A stretch of 64,000 nucleotides of DNA from Amphibacillus sediminis NBRC 103570. Its GTDB lineage: Bacteria; Bacillota; Bacilli; Bacillales; Amphibacillaceae. The translations under genes were made by a program, and so were the position numbers. The stretch spans positions 124,001-188,000 of the forward strand of contig NZ_BCQW01000002.1 of assembly GCF_001552275.1 (NCBI RefSeq). The letters are read 5' to 3'. A model generated the notes under the pieces. That model was not told the DNA's origin. It did not search any database and worked only from the letters and a program-made list of their open reading frames with translations. Shown here piece by piece: positions 18,346 to 27,533 of this stretch (positions are counted from its first letter, which is position 1; every line of letters begins with the position of its first letter).

Positions 18346-18376
18346 TTAAAAAAAAGACAGTATGCAAACTGTCTTT
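18346..18376 (-). terminator. Rho-independent terminator after the response-regulator gene
   Basis: AAAGACAGT pairs perfectly with ACTGTCTTT over a short loop and continues in seven to eight T on the minus strand. It separates the regulator genes from lnrLMN. Confidence 0.92.
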
Positions 18377-18417
18377 GGTCACGAGATTTATTTAAAGATA
18401 TGACCTCCGTCATTTTT

Positions 18418-19050
18418 TTATTCAATATGATGTCGGATCGCGTAAATAGCTATCTGGGTGCGATCACGTAGAGCTAGCTTATCTAAGATAACTGAAATGT
18501 GATTTTTTACTGTACCAACAGATAAATACAATTGGTCGGCAATCTCTTTATTACTTAACCCCTGTCCAACGCATCTGATAATATCCAATTCCCTTTTTGT
18601 TAAAGAAGAATCAATATCAGATCGCCGATTTCCTTGAATCAATGTAGGCATCACCTTGGCGGCTACCTGATCCTCAATAGAGAGTCCACCCTTTAAACAG
18701 CTTCTGATCGAACGGATTAACTCCTCTGCATCAGCATCCTTTAACATATAACCATTAGCGCCATTTTTCAAGGCCTCTAATGCATAGTCTTCATCATTAA
18801 ATGTAGTTAAAATGAGAATTTTGTACTTAGGCCAGCGCTCTTTTATTATCCGCATTGCTTCGAGTCCCGTCATTTCAGGCATACGAATATCAAGAATAAT
18901 TAAATCAAAAGGTTGTTTCTCACAAAGCTCAATCGCCTCTTTGCCATTAGCTGCTTCTCCCTTTACCGATAACTCTGGGTCGGTTTCGATCATCATCTTT
19001 AAGCCTTGTCTAACCAAAGCTTGATCTTCTGCAAGCAAAATAGAAATCAT
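18418..19050 (-). CDS. lnrK: NarL/LuxR-family response regulator, LnrK-like
   Basis: About 210 residues. Receiver domain with acidic pair AED, phospho-acceptor Asp in LIILDIRMP, conserved Thr in LTTF and Lys in MLKDADAEE; C-terminal LuxR helix-turn-helix (LTKRELDIIRCVGQGLSNKEIA, SVGTVKNHISVILDKL). ATG 19050 begins one base after the stop of the kinase gene. By order and partner it corresponds to B. subtilis LnrK, the activator of lnrLMN. The frame extends to GTG 19062, which overlaps the kinase gene and is less likely. Confidence 0.88.
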   Translation of the reverse strand: MISILLAEDQALVRQGLKMMIETDPELSVKGEAANGKEAIELCEKQPFDLIILDIRMPEMTGLEAMRIIKERWPKYKILILTTFNDEDYALEALKNGANGYMLKDADAEELIRSIRSCLKGGLSIEDQVAAKVMPTLIQGNRRSDIDSSLTKRELDIIRCVGQGLSNKEIADQLYLSVGTVKNHISVILDKLALRDRTQIAIYAIRHHIE

Positions 19051-19051
19051 T

Positions 19052-20176
19052 CTATGAAACACCTCTCTCTAATGGAAACATCCCATTAATACGGAATTCG
19101 AGCTGGACTTGTGAAATGGTTAAAGATCCGCCCAGCTGTTCTAGTCGTTCTCGCATTGCAGTCAACCCAAAGCCTTCATTAATTGTTTTATTTTTTTTGA
19201 CTGGGTTGCTGATTTGAAACTGAAAGTAACGATCTCCAACTAAACTAAATTCAATCCGAGCACGTCTCGCCTCACTGTGGCGCATCATGTTAGTCAAGGC
19301 TTCCTGGATCGATCGATAAACTGCAACCGATTGATCATTCGTCAATGTTAAGGATAGGGCACCGGGCTGTACAACAAATGCTACCCGGATATGACTTTCA
19401 GCTTCAAGCTTACGGACAAGCTGCATGATCGCTGACAAGCCTGTTGTTTCTTCATACTTCAATGTTTTGACAGCTTCTCTCGTTTCATTAAGGCTCATTT
19501 GAGCCAATTGCTTGAATTGATCAAATTTTGCTTTGAGCTCAGCTTCCTCCGTCTGTAGTCTGGCAACCTCAAGTTGCATTAATAAAGCGGTCAGCCGATG
19601 TCCAACCGAGTCATGGATCTCACGAGCAATTTGATTCCGTTCCTCTTGTCGCACTAACTTCTCATTAGCGACAACTTGTCGTTTTAAGCGACGGTGCTCT
19701 TGCGATAATTTGTCTTTCTCTTGCTGGATAGTAGTTAACAAGCTTCTGCTTTGAAACCATTGTTTAAAGATAAACACCATTACCACAACAAACAGGCTTA
19801 TGTATATGACTTGATGATAGTCTTGATGATACCAGGCTAGAAGGACCGCTGCCCCATATTGAAACAAGACAAGGATTAGCAGCTTCAGCCCTTTCAAATG
19901 TTGAATAGCTTGAATCATCAACAGAAGTAAGAGCAGCAGCTTGAAACCACTATCATCACCAGACCCAAACAGCACCATTACAAGTGTGGATAAAACCACT
20001 TGAATCAGCAAATAACTCAATAAATTCCGTTTTGTTAAAGGTAAAATAAAATAACATGTAAAAAAAACAGCACTTATTAAAATAATAACAGCTTGATCAG
20101 GGACTCGGTCATTGAGTAGATAAAGTCCTGTAAACCATGTTATTAGAATATATGTAAGACTAAACCAAAAAGCCAT
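19052..20176 (-). CDS. lnrJ: NarL-type sensor histidine kinase, LnrJ-like
   Basis: 374 residues. Five to six short membrane helices fill residues 1-135 with almost no extracellular domain, followed by a coiled coil (about 145-175) and the HisKA_3 dimerisation helix EIHDSVGHRLTAL carrying the phospho-acceptor His. The ATPase domain shows the N box QEALTNMMRHSEA and the G box EGFGLTAMRERL. Intramembrane-sensing kinases of this kind respond to membrane-active compounds. The lnrK-like gene follows directly. A full-length family A repeat lies 85 bases upstream of the start. Confidence 0.88.
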   Translation of the reverse strand: MAFWFSLTYILITWFTGLYLLNDRVPDQAVIILISAVFFTCYFILPLTKRNLLSYLLIQVVLSTLVMVLFGSGDDSGFKLLLLLLLMIQAIQHLKGLKLLILVLFQYGAAVLLAWYHQDYHQVIYISLFVVVMVFIFKQWFQSRSLLTTIQQEKDKLSQEHRRLKRQVVANEKLVRQEERNQIAREIHDSVGHRLTALLMQLEVARLQTEEAELKAKFDQFKQLAQMSLNETREAVKTLKYEETTGLSAIMQLVRKLEAESHIRVAFVVQPGALSLTLTNDQSVAVYRSIQEALTNMMRHSEARRARIEFSLVGDRYFQFQISNPVKKNKTINEGFGLTAMRERLEQLGGSLTISQVQLEFRINGMFPLERGVS

Positions 20177-20260
20177 TGTAGCTTCATTCCTTTAATTACG
20201 TCATGAATTAAGCATAGCAAAATCAAGCATTGCAGAAAAGAAAAAAATGAAAAACCCTTG

Positions 20261-20514
20261 ATAAAGTGAAACTTTCGTTCAGTGGGGGATTTAACGCATA
20301 GGATGGGCTCGTGCAGACGTTGCGACACGATGTCGCGAACTTAGTCAGCTTCCTCTCCCCCACTGAACGTTAGTCGAACCAATCGGACCGTTACCGGCTG
20401 TTGGATCTCCCACTTAGACATGGACGTGTTCCCTTATTTCTTGTAGTGGGAGTCTTACAAAAGCCCTTCGATGGGGCGAGTAATCGCAGCCCCAGACCGT
20501 TACACTGCGATAAA
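20261..20514 (+). repeat. family A dispersed repeat, full length (254 bp)
   Basis: ATAAAGTGAAAC to ACTGCGATAAA. Stem 1 is GTTCAGTGGGGG/CCCCCACTGAAC, with an inner GCGAC/GTCGC hairpin in its insert; stems 2 and 3 are intact. Confidence 0.9.
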
Positions 20515-20571
20515 CTTTAACAGAAGCTTCATTTTTAATTGAAAAGTTTTTAAGCCAAAACATCCGTTAAT

Positions 20572-21108
20572 TCAATGATCATTTAAATATCCCAAAACTA
20601 TATTAACCCGCTCCTCAACTGAATAATCTCCTTCAATCCTTAACACTGGACAAGGCAGTTCCTCCATCCAATGTTCGTGTAACGTTTTACTTCTTACCTC
20701 CATTCCTGCATTATCGTATAAAGAAGCCCATTCAATAAATGTTTTAAATTGATCGTATTTACTGCCATGAGGCAATATTTGATTTCCATACCTTAAGAAT
20801 TCTCTCTCTCGTAGTCTTTCAAGCCGAATATCCTGTGGAATCCATAAGAAAATAACCAGGTCAAAATAACTTCTGAGGTAATCTCCCCAACCACACAAGG
20901 CACCAGATAAAATCCAATTTTTGCATTTAGATAAATCCTCATTCAATATTTTTCGTCTTTCAGGCACTGGTCTTTTTCTCGTAAATTTATTTTCCCAATA
21001 GTAATTGTCGGTATCAAACTGTGTATGTGGTAATACCTTCGCTAATGCAGCGCCCAATGTCGTTGTGCCAGACCCAGAAGCTCCAAAAATGTGTATCTTT
21101 TCCTTCAT
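20572..21108 (-). CDS. P-loop NTPase, adenylate-kinase-like
   Basis: 178 residues with an N-terminal P-loop GASGSGTTT and adenylate-kinase-like layout: FDTDNYYWENKFTRKRP substrate loop, an Asp at LVIFLWIP and an Arg-rich lid segment (RLERLREREFLRYG). Proteins of this group are annotated as AAA family ATPases or nucleoside/nucleotide kinases of unknown substrate. ATG is preceded by a GGAGG. It stands alone between two repeat loci, and nothing nearby suggests its substrate. Confidence 0.7.
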   Translation of the reverse strand: MKEKIHIFGASGSGTTTLGAALAKVLPHTQFDTDNYYWENKFTRKRPVPERRKILNEDLSKCKNWILSGALCGWGDYLRSYFDLVIFLWIPQDIRLERLREREFLRYGNQILPHGSKYDQFKTFIEWASLYDNAGMEVRSKTLHEHWMEELPCPVLRIEGDYSVEERVNIVLGYLNDH

Positions 21109-21383
21109 ACTTCAGTGTACCTCCTCCAACTAATACTGTGTAATGTATTGTATTCAATACTCTCGTAATCAACGCTTGGTTTAACTATAACATTCAACCA
21201 GCCTAATTATACAATATCTATCTATTAAATTGAATTTTCACATAACCCCAAAGATATTAGAACTAAAAAACAAGTCGATTATGTCATCGAATTCTGTAGC
21301 CACTTCAAGTAACTAGACAGAACGAAATACTTTGTTATTTTACAATGCAAGGTAATTAATATCTTCGTTAACACAGATAAATC

Positions 21384-21566
21384 AGATGCGCCTTGGCGTA
21401 TTAGCACTCAGATTTATCGAGCTACTCGATAAATGTCCACTGAAAATCTCTAGCATCCACCCGAGGCTTTAACTTTATCCAGAGGGAATTTCCCCCCTGA
21501 ATGGAAGACAAGTACATTCATCTATCACTAATAGAAGTGGGAGAGTTCTGCTGAATGAAGTTAAAC
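21384..21566 (+). repeat. family B repeat, full length
   Basis: ATGCGCCTTGGCGTATT end, a TTTATCGAGC/ACTCGATAAA hairpin, and the core from 21468 (TTTAACTTTATCCAG) to 21565 (CTGAATGAAGTTAAA). The two core ends are inverted repeats. Confidence 0.88.
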
Positions 21567-21569
21567 ATG

Positions 21570-21602
21570 AAAAAAGTAGAGGTGTTGAACACTCTACTTT
21601 TT
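21570..21602. terminator. bidirectional terminator downstream of the dioxygenase gene
   Basis: AAAAAGTAGAG pairs with CTCTACTTTTT around a TGTTGAACA loop, so both strands have A/T-flanked hairpins. It sits about 30 bases beyond the stop of the gene at 21632. Confidence 0.88.
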
Positions 21603-21631
21603 GTTAGAAATGGATAAGCTGTTCTCTAGTC

Positions 21632-22612
21632 TCATTCTTGAACAAAATTTATTGTACTTCTTACTGTATCAATAGGGCGGACCATACTTTCAATTTGCTC
21701 ACGCTTTGGTTCTAAGAAAGGAGGCAAGGATAGCTTTTCACCCAAGGTTTCATATGGTTCATCACCCATAAAACCTGGGCCATCCGTCGCCCATTCAAAC
21801 AAAATTTGGGGAGCAACACGAGCATATAGTGATTCAAAAAAGAAACGGTCGACATAGCCAGACGTTTGAAAGCCGAATTTCGGTAAATAATCAATCCATT
21901 GCTCTAAAGCACTTCGATCATGGACACGAAAAGCTACATGGTGAATGGTACCATAGCCTTGACGCCCCTCTGGCAGAACCGTGTTGTGCTCGACGATTAC
22001 TTGTGCACCATTGCCACCCTGACCGACTTCGAATAGATAACTATTGCCATTCTGATCAATTTGTTTAAATTGAAGAACTTGTTCTAGCACTTTTTTAAAG
22101 TAATCAAATTGACTAATTCGAATATGAATCGGACCTAAACCGGTGATTGCATATTGCAGGGGAACTGGACCGTTTTGCCAAGGGATACCTGCCTCTACCC
22201 CGACATTTGTTTGATCGGATATAAGCTGATACTTTTGGTCATCAAAATCAACAAAATTAATGACCTTTTTGCCAAACTGTTCCTCAACCCCACCGTGTTT
22301 TACCTCTAAACGATCAAATCGATTACTCCAATAATCTAACGCCGCGTCATTCGGAACACGAAATGCCGTTCGATGTATTTCATTAGTTCCGTGTGTCCCT
22401 TTCGGAATACCTGGAAAATCAAAAAAAGTCATATCTGTCCCTGGATTGCCTTGATCATCTGCAAAGAAGAGATGATAGGTTTGGATATCATCCTGATTAA
22501 CGGTTTTTTTTACCAAGCGCATCCCTAGAACAAAGGTGAAAAATTGATAATTTTTCTCGGCACTGCTTGTAATAGCTGTTACATGGTGAATCCCTTTAAG
22601 CTCGCTTACCAA
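21632..22612 (-). CDS. mhqO: ring-cleaving dioxygenase, MhqO type
   Basis: 326 residues in two vicinal-oxygen-chelate (glyoxalase) halves. Each half has a metal His motif: IHHVTAI at residues 8-14 and TIHHVAFRV near 222, with a likely Glu ligand around LFEWATDGPGF. MhqO-type enzymes open hydroquinone-like rings and help detoxify quinones. TTG 22612 is six to seven bases after AGGAGG; the GTG at 22630 is upstream of that site and not plausible. A palindrome matching the MhqR operator lies 30 bases upstream, which supports the name and predicts induction by quinones. Confidence 0.87.
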   Translation of the reverse strand: MVSELKGIHHVTAITSSAEKNYQFFTFVLGMRLVKKTVNQDDIQTYHLFFADDQGNPGTDMTFFDFPGIPKGTHGTNEIHRTAFRVPNDAALDYWSNRFDRLEVKHGGVEEQFGKKVINFVDFDDQKYQLISDQTNVGVEAGIPWQNGPVPLQYAITGLGPIHIRISQFDYFKKVLEQVLQFKQIDQNGNSYLFEVGQGGNGAQVIVEHNTVLPEGRQGYGTIHHVAFRVHDRSALEQWIDYLPKFGFQTSGYVDRFFFESLYARVAPQILFEWATDGPGFMGDEPYETLGEKLSLPPFLEPKREQIESMVRPIDTVRSTINFVQE

Positions 22613-22641
22613 TGATTTTCCTCCTAACACTGGAATTTAAA

Positions 22642-22659
22642 TATCTCTAATTCGAGATA
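22642..22659 (-). promoter_or_regulatory. MhqR-type operator
   Basis: TATCTCTAATTCGAGATA is a near-perfect palindrome (TATCTC...GAGATA) and closely resembles the MhqR box known from B. subtilis. It lies just downstream of a TATATT-like -10 region, where a repressor would block transcription. No mhqR gene is in the window. Confidence 0.7.
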
Positions 22660-22715
22660 AATATAACATATACTTAGCTGAGGATCAAACCTACTGCTTG
22701 TTTTCCCGTTTTCAG

Positions 22716-22922
22716 ATAAAGTGAAACTTCGTTCAGTGGGGGCGACGCATAGGATGTGCTCGTGCTGACGTTGCAGCGACACGACGTCGCAAACTTAGTC
22801 AGTTTCCTCTCTTCCCTACTGAACGTGATTTGAACCAATTGGGCCATTATTACTGGCTGTTGAATCTCCCACTTAGAAATGACATGCTCCCTAATTCTTG
22901 AAGTGGAGGCCTATGCGATAAA
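22716..22922 (+). repeat. family A repeat with a 3' deletion
   Basis: Stem 1 and stem 2 are present (CTCCCACTT/AAGTGGAGG), but the stem 3 segment is missing before the final TGCGATAAA. A short insertion interrupts the GTTGCGACAC motif. Confidence 0.85.
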
Positions 22923-22947
22923 TTATTCCTTCTTTCGCACATACCAC

Positions 22948-22980
22948 TAAAAAAGCCATTCAATCTAATTAGCTTTTTTA
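22948..22980. terminator. AT-rich terminator-like hairpin after mvaK2
   Basis: TAAAAAAGC pairs with GCTTTTTTA across 15 bases. Both strands have T tracts. It lies about 60 bases beyond mvaK2. Confidence 0.55.
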
Positions 22981-23042
22981 GCTTAACCATTTAAGCAATA
23001 ATAACACTTTAAGATTACAATATCGTCTAAAGTCATGTTAGA

Positions 23043-24134
23043 TTAAAAAATCTTCACACCTGTTGTCGGAACATTTAGTGGTAATGGTTCAATACCAGCT
23101 TCTTGCCACGCATGATAGACTGTTTGTATATCACGTTTTCGGTTAATCAAAGCAATACCGCAATCCCCAGCTCCCGCACCAGAAGTCTTGCCAGCCCCGA
23201 ATGGTTCTGCGCTTTTGATTAATGCACTCAAACGTGATGTTTCAATGTTAACAGACGCCTCAATAGCAATCCTCTTTAATGCCTGCCGATTCGCTTCGAC
23301 CCCTGACAATATCAAAGTCGGTTCACCCTGGCTAAAGCCTGCTAGAATACACGAGACAGCTTTTTGACTATTTTGTAAAAACGCTTGATAACACTGAGGC
23401 TTATCCCGTTTTAATGCTCTAACCTTTGTAACCAATGGCGCAGTACTGGCAGACGAACCAGTCCAACCAACCAAAAAGTGAAGGTTCTCCGGTAACTGTA
23501 AGGGTGAAATCTTTAATGCTGGCCAATCAGCTTTAACAAGATCTTCGAGTTCAATCTCCTGCTTAAGTTGATTCACTAACCATTCACTATCAAAGGTACG
23601 ATAATTTAACCAACCCCCAAACGTCGACGCGGCAATATCAGCACAGGATCCATTCCCTTGTGCTTTAAAATGGGCAATTGAAGCTAGCTTAAAAATAGCC
23701 ATTTTATTGTCTGCGTAATGCTGATGTTTACTAGAGCACATCAATAAAGCCGTAACTAAAGCAACAGATAAAGCAGCACTTGAGCCGAGACCGTATTTCC
23801 TACCGGTTTGATGATCTAATTCACTCGTTACCGCTAGATGAACCTTTATCTCTTCACCAGTAAATGCCAAAATCGTCTCAAAGATACTTTTGATAAAATC
23901 GAGACGTTTATCTGTTTTTGTAAAAAGAATATTCATACCATCATAGCTCCAGCCTATATCTGTTAGATTAAGCTGAGGCAAATCAAGACGATTAAGATTA
24001 CTTGATTGAATATCAACCGCTAAATAGCGATCTACAGCAACCACGATACTATCCTGATCTGGTTCAGTTACAGCATACTCTCCTGCAATAAAAAGTTTGC
24101 CAGGTGCTTGTACGAGATAGCGCTGTGCGTTCAA
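23043..24134 (-). CDS. mvaK2: phosphomevalonate kinase
   Basis: About 363 residues. A GHMP kinase that phosphorylates 5-phosphomevalonate. Motifs: VQAPGKLFIAGEYAV at the N-terminus, KYGLGSSAALSVAL as the ATP-binding glycine-rich loop, GNGSCADIAASTFGG substrate loop, and GAGKTSGAGAGDCGIAL near the C-terminus. It is the last gene of mvaK1-mvaD-mvaK2. The frame opens at a TTG (24149) directly after the mvaD stop, but a GGAG lies there; the TTG at 24134, nine bases downstream of it, is the better start. Either way the start is non-ATG, and translation is probably coupled to mvaD. Confidence 0.9.
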   Translation of the reverse strand: MNAQRYLVQAPGKLFIAGEYAVTEPDQDSIVVAVDRYLAVDIQSSNLNRLDLPQLNLTDIGWSYDGMNILFTKTDKRLDFIKSIFETILAFTGEEIKVHLAVTSELDHQTGRKYGLGSSAALSVALVTALLMCSSKHQHYADNKMAIFKLASIAHFKAQGNGSCADIAASTFGGWLNYRTFDSEWLVNQLKQEIELEDLVKADWPALKISPLQLPENLHFLVGWTGSSASTAPLVTKVRALKRDKPQCYQAFLQNSQKAVSCILAGFSQGEPTLILSGVEANRQALKRIAIEASVNIETSRLSALIKSAEPFGAGKTSGAGAGDCGIALINRKRDIQTVYHAWQEAGIEPLPLNVPTTGVKIF

Positions 24135-24149
24135 TTTCCATCGCTCCAA

Positions 24150-25130
24150 TCATATCGCTATATATGAGACTCCTGGACCAATGCGGCAAGAGTAAATGTT
24201 TTGCACTACCTTTAGCTGCGCTAATGCTTTGCTTAGTTCCTGCTCCGTTTCAGGTTGACAAACAACCTTGACATTTGGCCCTGCATCAATCGTAAAATAG
24301 CTTTCCAATCCTTGTGCGCGAAGAGCCTCTATTTCTTCCATTACCTGCATGGTCTCGCTTTTCCAGTATCTAAATGGGGGATCTGTGCCCAATGTCGTCG
24401 CATGCATCTTTAATGCATTTGCTTCTAATGTCTGCCCTAATAGGCTAAAATCACAATTAGCAATTGCTTGTTTTGCTGTCCTCAACTCTGACTCTGCAGC
24501 CGCTAACCAGCCTTGGTAAAATGGCGATGTTTCTACAGTTTGCTTCATCCCTACTCGGCTCAAGACTTGCTTGGTCTCTTTGGTTACTTCAATCGACAAA
24601 ACCCTAAGATCCCATGAATCTTGATCGAGTATGGGGACAGCATAAGAGTCTGTTCCATCTGGGTTTTCTCCCTTTTGCCATTCCACAAAACCACCATAGA
24701 TCGAACGACAGGCAGATCCAGACCCTTGGCGAGCAACCTGGGACAACTCACGCAGACTTAAGCTTAAGCCAGCCGCTTTTACACTTGCTGCCGCTAAAGC
24801 CGCATAGCCAGAAGCAGATGAGGCAAAACCAGCTGCCGTTGGCACATGATTAATAGACTCGACCTTAGCAAAGCAATTGAGCTTAGCTAAGGTACGAACT
24901 TTATTTAGGAAAGCCGTTATTTTCCCAGTTTCTAACTGATCGGCTTCTTGATTGTTAAGCCAAAAATAATCCCGATCTAATTGTTGATCAAAACTGACTG
25001 TTGTTTCTGTAAAAAAGCGATCAAGGGTAATAGAAAGGCTACTATTCATTGGTAAAATTAATTCCTCATCACGCTTACCCCAGTACTTAATTAAAGCAAT
25101 ATTAGTATGCGCTCGAGCTTTGGCTTTCAT
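24150..25130 (-). CDS. mvaD: diphosphomevalonate decarboxylase
   Basis: 326 residues. It converts mevalonate diphosphate to isopentenyl diphosphate with ATP. Motifs: HTNIALIKYWGKRDEELILP at residues 8-27, NHVPTAAGFASSASGYAALA for phosphate binding, RQGSGSACRSIYGGFVEW, and TIDAGPNVKVVC with the catalytic Asp region. ATG 25130 has GGAGTG upstream and overlaps the end of mvaK1 by 29 bases; the frame to 25184 is an upstream extension within mvaK1. Confidence 0.94.
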   Translation of the reverse strand: MKAKARAHTNIALIKYWGKRDEELILPMNSSLSITLDRFFTETTVSFDQQLDRDYFWLNNQEADQLETGKITAFLNKVRTLAKLNCFAKVESINHVPTAAGFASSASGYAALAAASVKAAGLSLSLRELSQVARQGSGSACRSIYGGFVEWQKGENPDGTDSYAVPILDQDSWDLRVLSIEVTKETKQVLSRVGMKQTVETSPFYQGWLAAAESELRTAKQAIANCDFSLLGQTLEANALKMHATTLGTDPPFRYWKSETMQVMEEIEALRAQGLESYFTIDAGPNVKVVCQPETEQELSKALAQLKVVQNIYSCRIGPGVSYIAI

Positions 25131-26085
25131 AATTACACACTCCGTCCTTAATGGCACATTGCCATGTTTGCGCAGCACCTGCATCGTCTAAAGTTTGTTG
25201 AATTGTCCGGGCTAATTCTAACGTATCAGCAAGTGCTATCATACAGCCCCCTCGACCACCACCTGTTAATTTAGCCCCTAAAGCTCCTGCTTCTCTTGCT
25301 GCTGTTATGTAGTGATCAAGACTAGCATCACTTACACCTAAGGCTTCGAGCTCATGTTGAGCTAAATTGAGGGTGATTCCTAATTTGGTTAACTTACCAC
25401 TCATCATATGTTGTCTCGCTTCAACTGTAAGTCGAGTTAGTTGGTCAATTTTCACCTTTGTTTGGTTTGGATACTGTTGATAGAGCTGTCTAACATGCCC
25501 AACTGCTGCACGGGTATCACCAATACGTCCAGTATCGCCAACAATCAAATAAAACGGTCGTGCGACATCAACTAACTCTGTTGGCTCATCTTTAGCAAAC
25601 CAAATGGGATGATCAGAAGTAGTGGCTTCACGATCAATCCCGCTAGGAGAGCCATGGGCGTATTGCTCTGCTAAATCTACAAGTGGGATGAGCATTTCAC
25701 GTGACAATGGTTGGTTAAAAAAGCGAAACAAGCCACGCACTAAAGCCACAGCTATCGCAGCACTTGAACCAAGACCACGGCCAATTGGGATAGTCGAAAT
25801 CAGTTTAATTTTGAAATGACGAACGGGCTGATTAAGCTGTTGGCAGGCTGCTTTAATACAATGAACCAACCCTTTCATTTTGGTTGGCATATCTTCTAGT
25901 ATCCCTTGAAAAAATATACTATCAAATAAGACCTCACCGACGAGTGGCGTTATTTCAACTCGAACAGAAGCGGCTTGAAACGGTAGCGCAATTGCCGGTG
26001 CCCCGTAGACGACTGCATGCTCGCCAATTAAAATAAGTTTACTATGTGCTTGTCCAATCGCTAATTTTGGCGACCACTTTTCCAT
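25102..26085 (-). CDS. mvaK1: mevalonate kinase
   Basis: 327 residues. GHMP kinase phosphorylating mevalonate. Motifs: HSKLILIGEHAVVYGAPAIA at the N-terminus, PIGRGLGSSAAIAVALVR for ATP, SGIDREATTSDHPIWF with the catalytic Asp, and GAKLTGGGRGGCMIAL near the C-terminus. First gene of the lower mevalonate operon, preceded by AAAGGAG. HMG-CoA synthase and reductase genes are not in the window. The mevalonate pathway is uncommon in Bacillaceae, which mostly use the MEP route, so this is a taxonomically informative trait. Confidence 0.94.
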   Translation of the reverse strand: MEKWSPKLAIGQAHSKLILIGEHAVVYGAPAIALPFQAASVRVEITPLVGEVLFDSIFFQGILEDMPTKMKGLVHCIKAACQQLNQPVRHFKIKLISTIPIGRGLGSSAAIAVALVRGLFRFFNQPLSREMLIPLVDLAEQYAHGSPSGIDREATTSDHPIWFAKDEPTELVDVARPFYLIVGDTGRIGDTRAAVGHVRQLYQQYPNQTKVKIDQLTRLTVEARQHMMSGKLTKLGITLNLAQHELEALGVSDASLDHYITAAREAGALGAKLTGGGRGGCMIALADTLELARTIQQTLDDAGAAQTWQCAIKDGVCNYESQSSSAY

Positions 26086-26174
26086 TCTGTCTACTCCTTT
26101 ATAGGTAAATTAATGACACTTTAATTCACCTCAATATCGTAATATTCAATACCAGCGCCCAATAATCATTCTAT

Positions 26175-27530
26175 TTACATGGCTATCATCTGAACAATCC
26201 ACGGTGCGGCATAAAGAATCATAAACTGAACACCATAGTTTACCCCTAATCGATGCATAAAACCAGCTACAAGTCCAATAAGTAGAACGCCAGCAATATT
26301 TATCCAGCCTGCGTCAATAAAAGCAAGTAGGATAACTAATCCAAAAAACAAACCGAGCATGGCCTCATGAGGAACTTTTTTAAATACGAATAAACAAATA
26401 CGTTCAGCATATTTAATGACAATAAAATAAGTTAATAAAATGGCAGTTACAGCACCAATCATTGTTGCCCAAATAAAATCACTCATCGATAAGATGTGGT
26501 GTAAATTATGCTCTAAAGTTAACACAGGGGGCGCATTAAACAATGCATTGGCAGGTCCAAGTGCAACTGGCGATAGTGGTATCCCTATAGCAATAAGTGG
26601 GATTAGCGTTCCTGATATGTATGTTGCATTTGTTAAAGCATCCATACTAGAGATAGCTAGTGTGCTTTTTTTGATCGGGTCCTTCACAAAACTTGAAACA
26701 AGCTCGCCAAGTAAAATAGTGATCCCTACTGGGCTCATAATAAAAAGAATCGCTCCTACACAAGACGCAATCGTACTTAAACTAAGCTCCTGTGTAGTTA
26801 AAATTCTAAATGGATTGGGTAAACCACGGTATTTACTATTCTTAGCTGAGCGAATCGTTTTTTCACTGTAACGTGGTAATGATTTTCTAATCTTACTATT
26901 TAACAATTCAAATAATGTTATAATAACAGGTCCAATCGTAATACCCAAGAAAAACGAAACAAATACATCCTTTCCCTCTGGAATCACACCCAAACCCCAG
27001 TATAAATGACGTAGCCCTTGTATTAAAATAGCAAATGGTAAAATAGAAGCAAGTGCAATCCAACGTTGTTTAGACATTAGTGCCAAGATAACAGCTCCAG
27101 CAAAAAATAACTCATTGGCATAGCTAGCAATAAAATCAGAATATCTCATTAAAAAATGGGCTAACAGCAAGCTAACTGGTATAGCTACAAGAGTTCCAAT
27201 CACAGAGCCTGAGGCCATTTTTCGCATGGCAAGTTCAGGTTTGCCATGTTCCTTCAGTACAATAGCATGCTCAACCATCGGGGCTGCCATGACCCCACCT
27301 GGAATCCCAGCAACAGCTATTGGGATCGAATCTGTCAATTTCTTAGCAATGATTGCAGCCATGAAGAAGGTTAAAATAACAATCGGTTCTAATCCTGTTA
27401 AGACTAAAACTAAAGTAACCGGGGCTAAAACAGCTGTCTCATCTGTTCCTGGAGCAATACCAACAATTGTATAAATGATCGTTCCAGCAAAGGCAGCTAA
27501 AACCATTTGCAACATTAACATCATATCCAT
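26175..27530 (-). CDS. TctA-family transporter permease
   Basis: 451 residues with about eleven to twelve membrane segments. The paired motifs GIAPGTDETAVLAP and ISSMDALTNATYISGTLIP...GIPLSPVALGPANALF fit the TctA large permease of tripartite tricarboxylate transporters, but the GIPG repeats are diverged. Start ATG 27530 follows GGAGG by eight bases. The small partner gene ends three bases upstream. No TctC-type binding protein is encoded nearby, so either it is elsewhere or the pair works alone. The mevalonate operon begins 90 bases downstream on the same strand and may be cotranscribed. Confidence 0.7.
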   Translation of the reverse strand: MDMMLMLQMVLAAFAGTIIYTIVGIAPGTDETAVLAPVTLVLVLTGLEPIVILTFFMAAIIAKKLTDSIPIAVAGIPGGVMAAPMVEHAIVLKEHGKPELAMRKMASGSVIGTLVAIPVSLLLAHFLMRYSDFIASYANELFFAGAVILALMSKQRWIALASILPFAILIQGLRHLYWGLGVIPEGKDVFVSFFLGITIGPVIITLFELLNSKIRKSLPRYSEKTIRSAKNSKYRGLPNPFRILTTQELSLSTIASCVGAILFIMSPVGITILLGELVSSFVKDPIKKSTLAISSMDALTNATYISGTLIPLIAIGIPLSPVALGPANALFNAPPVLTLEHNLHHILSMSDFIWATMIGAVTAILLTYFIVIKYAERICLFVFKKVPHEAMLGLFFGLVILLAFIDAGWINIAGVLLIGLVAGFMHRLGVNYGVQFMILYAAPWIVQMIAM

Positions 27531-27533
27531 GAC

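Noticed and set aside
20143-20328. 61-codon minus-strand frame
   Set aside because: Starts in the family A copy and overlaps the kinase gene start.
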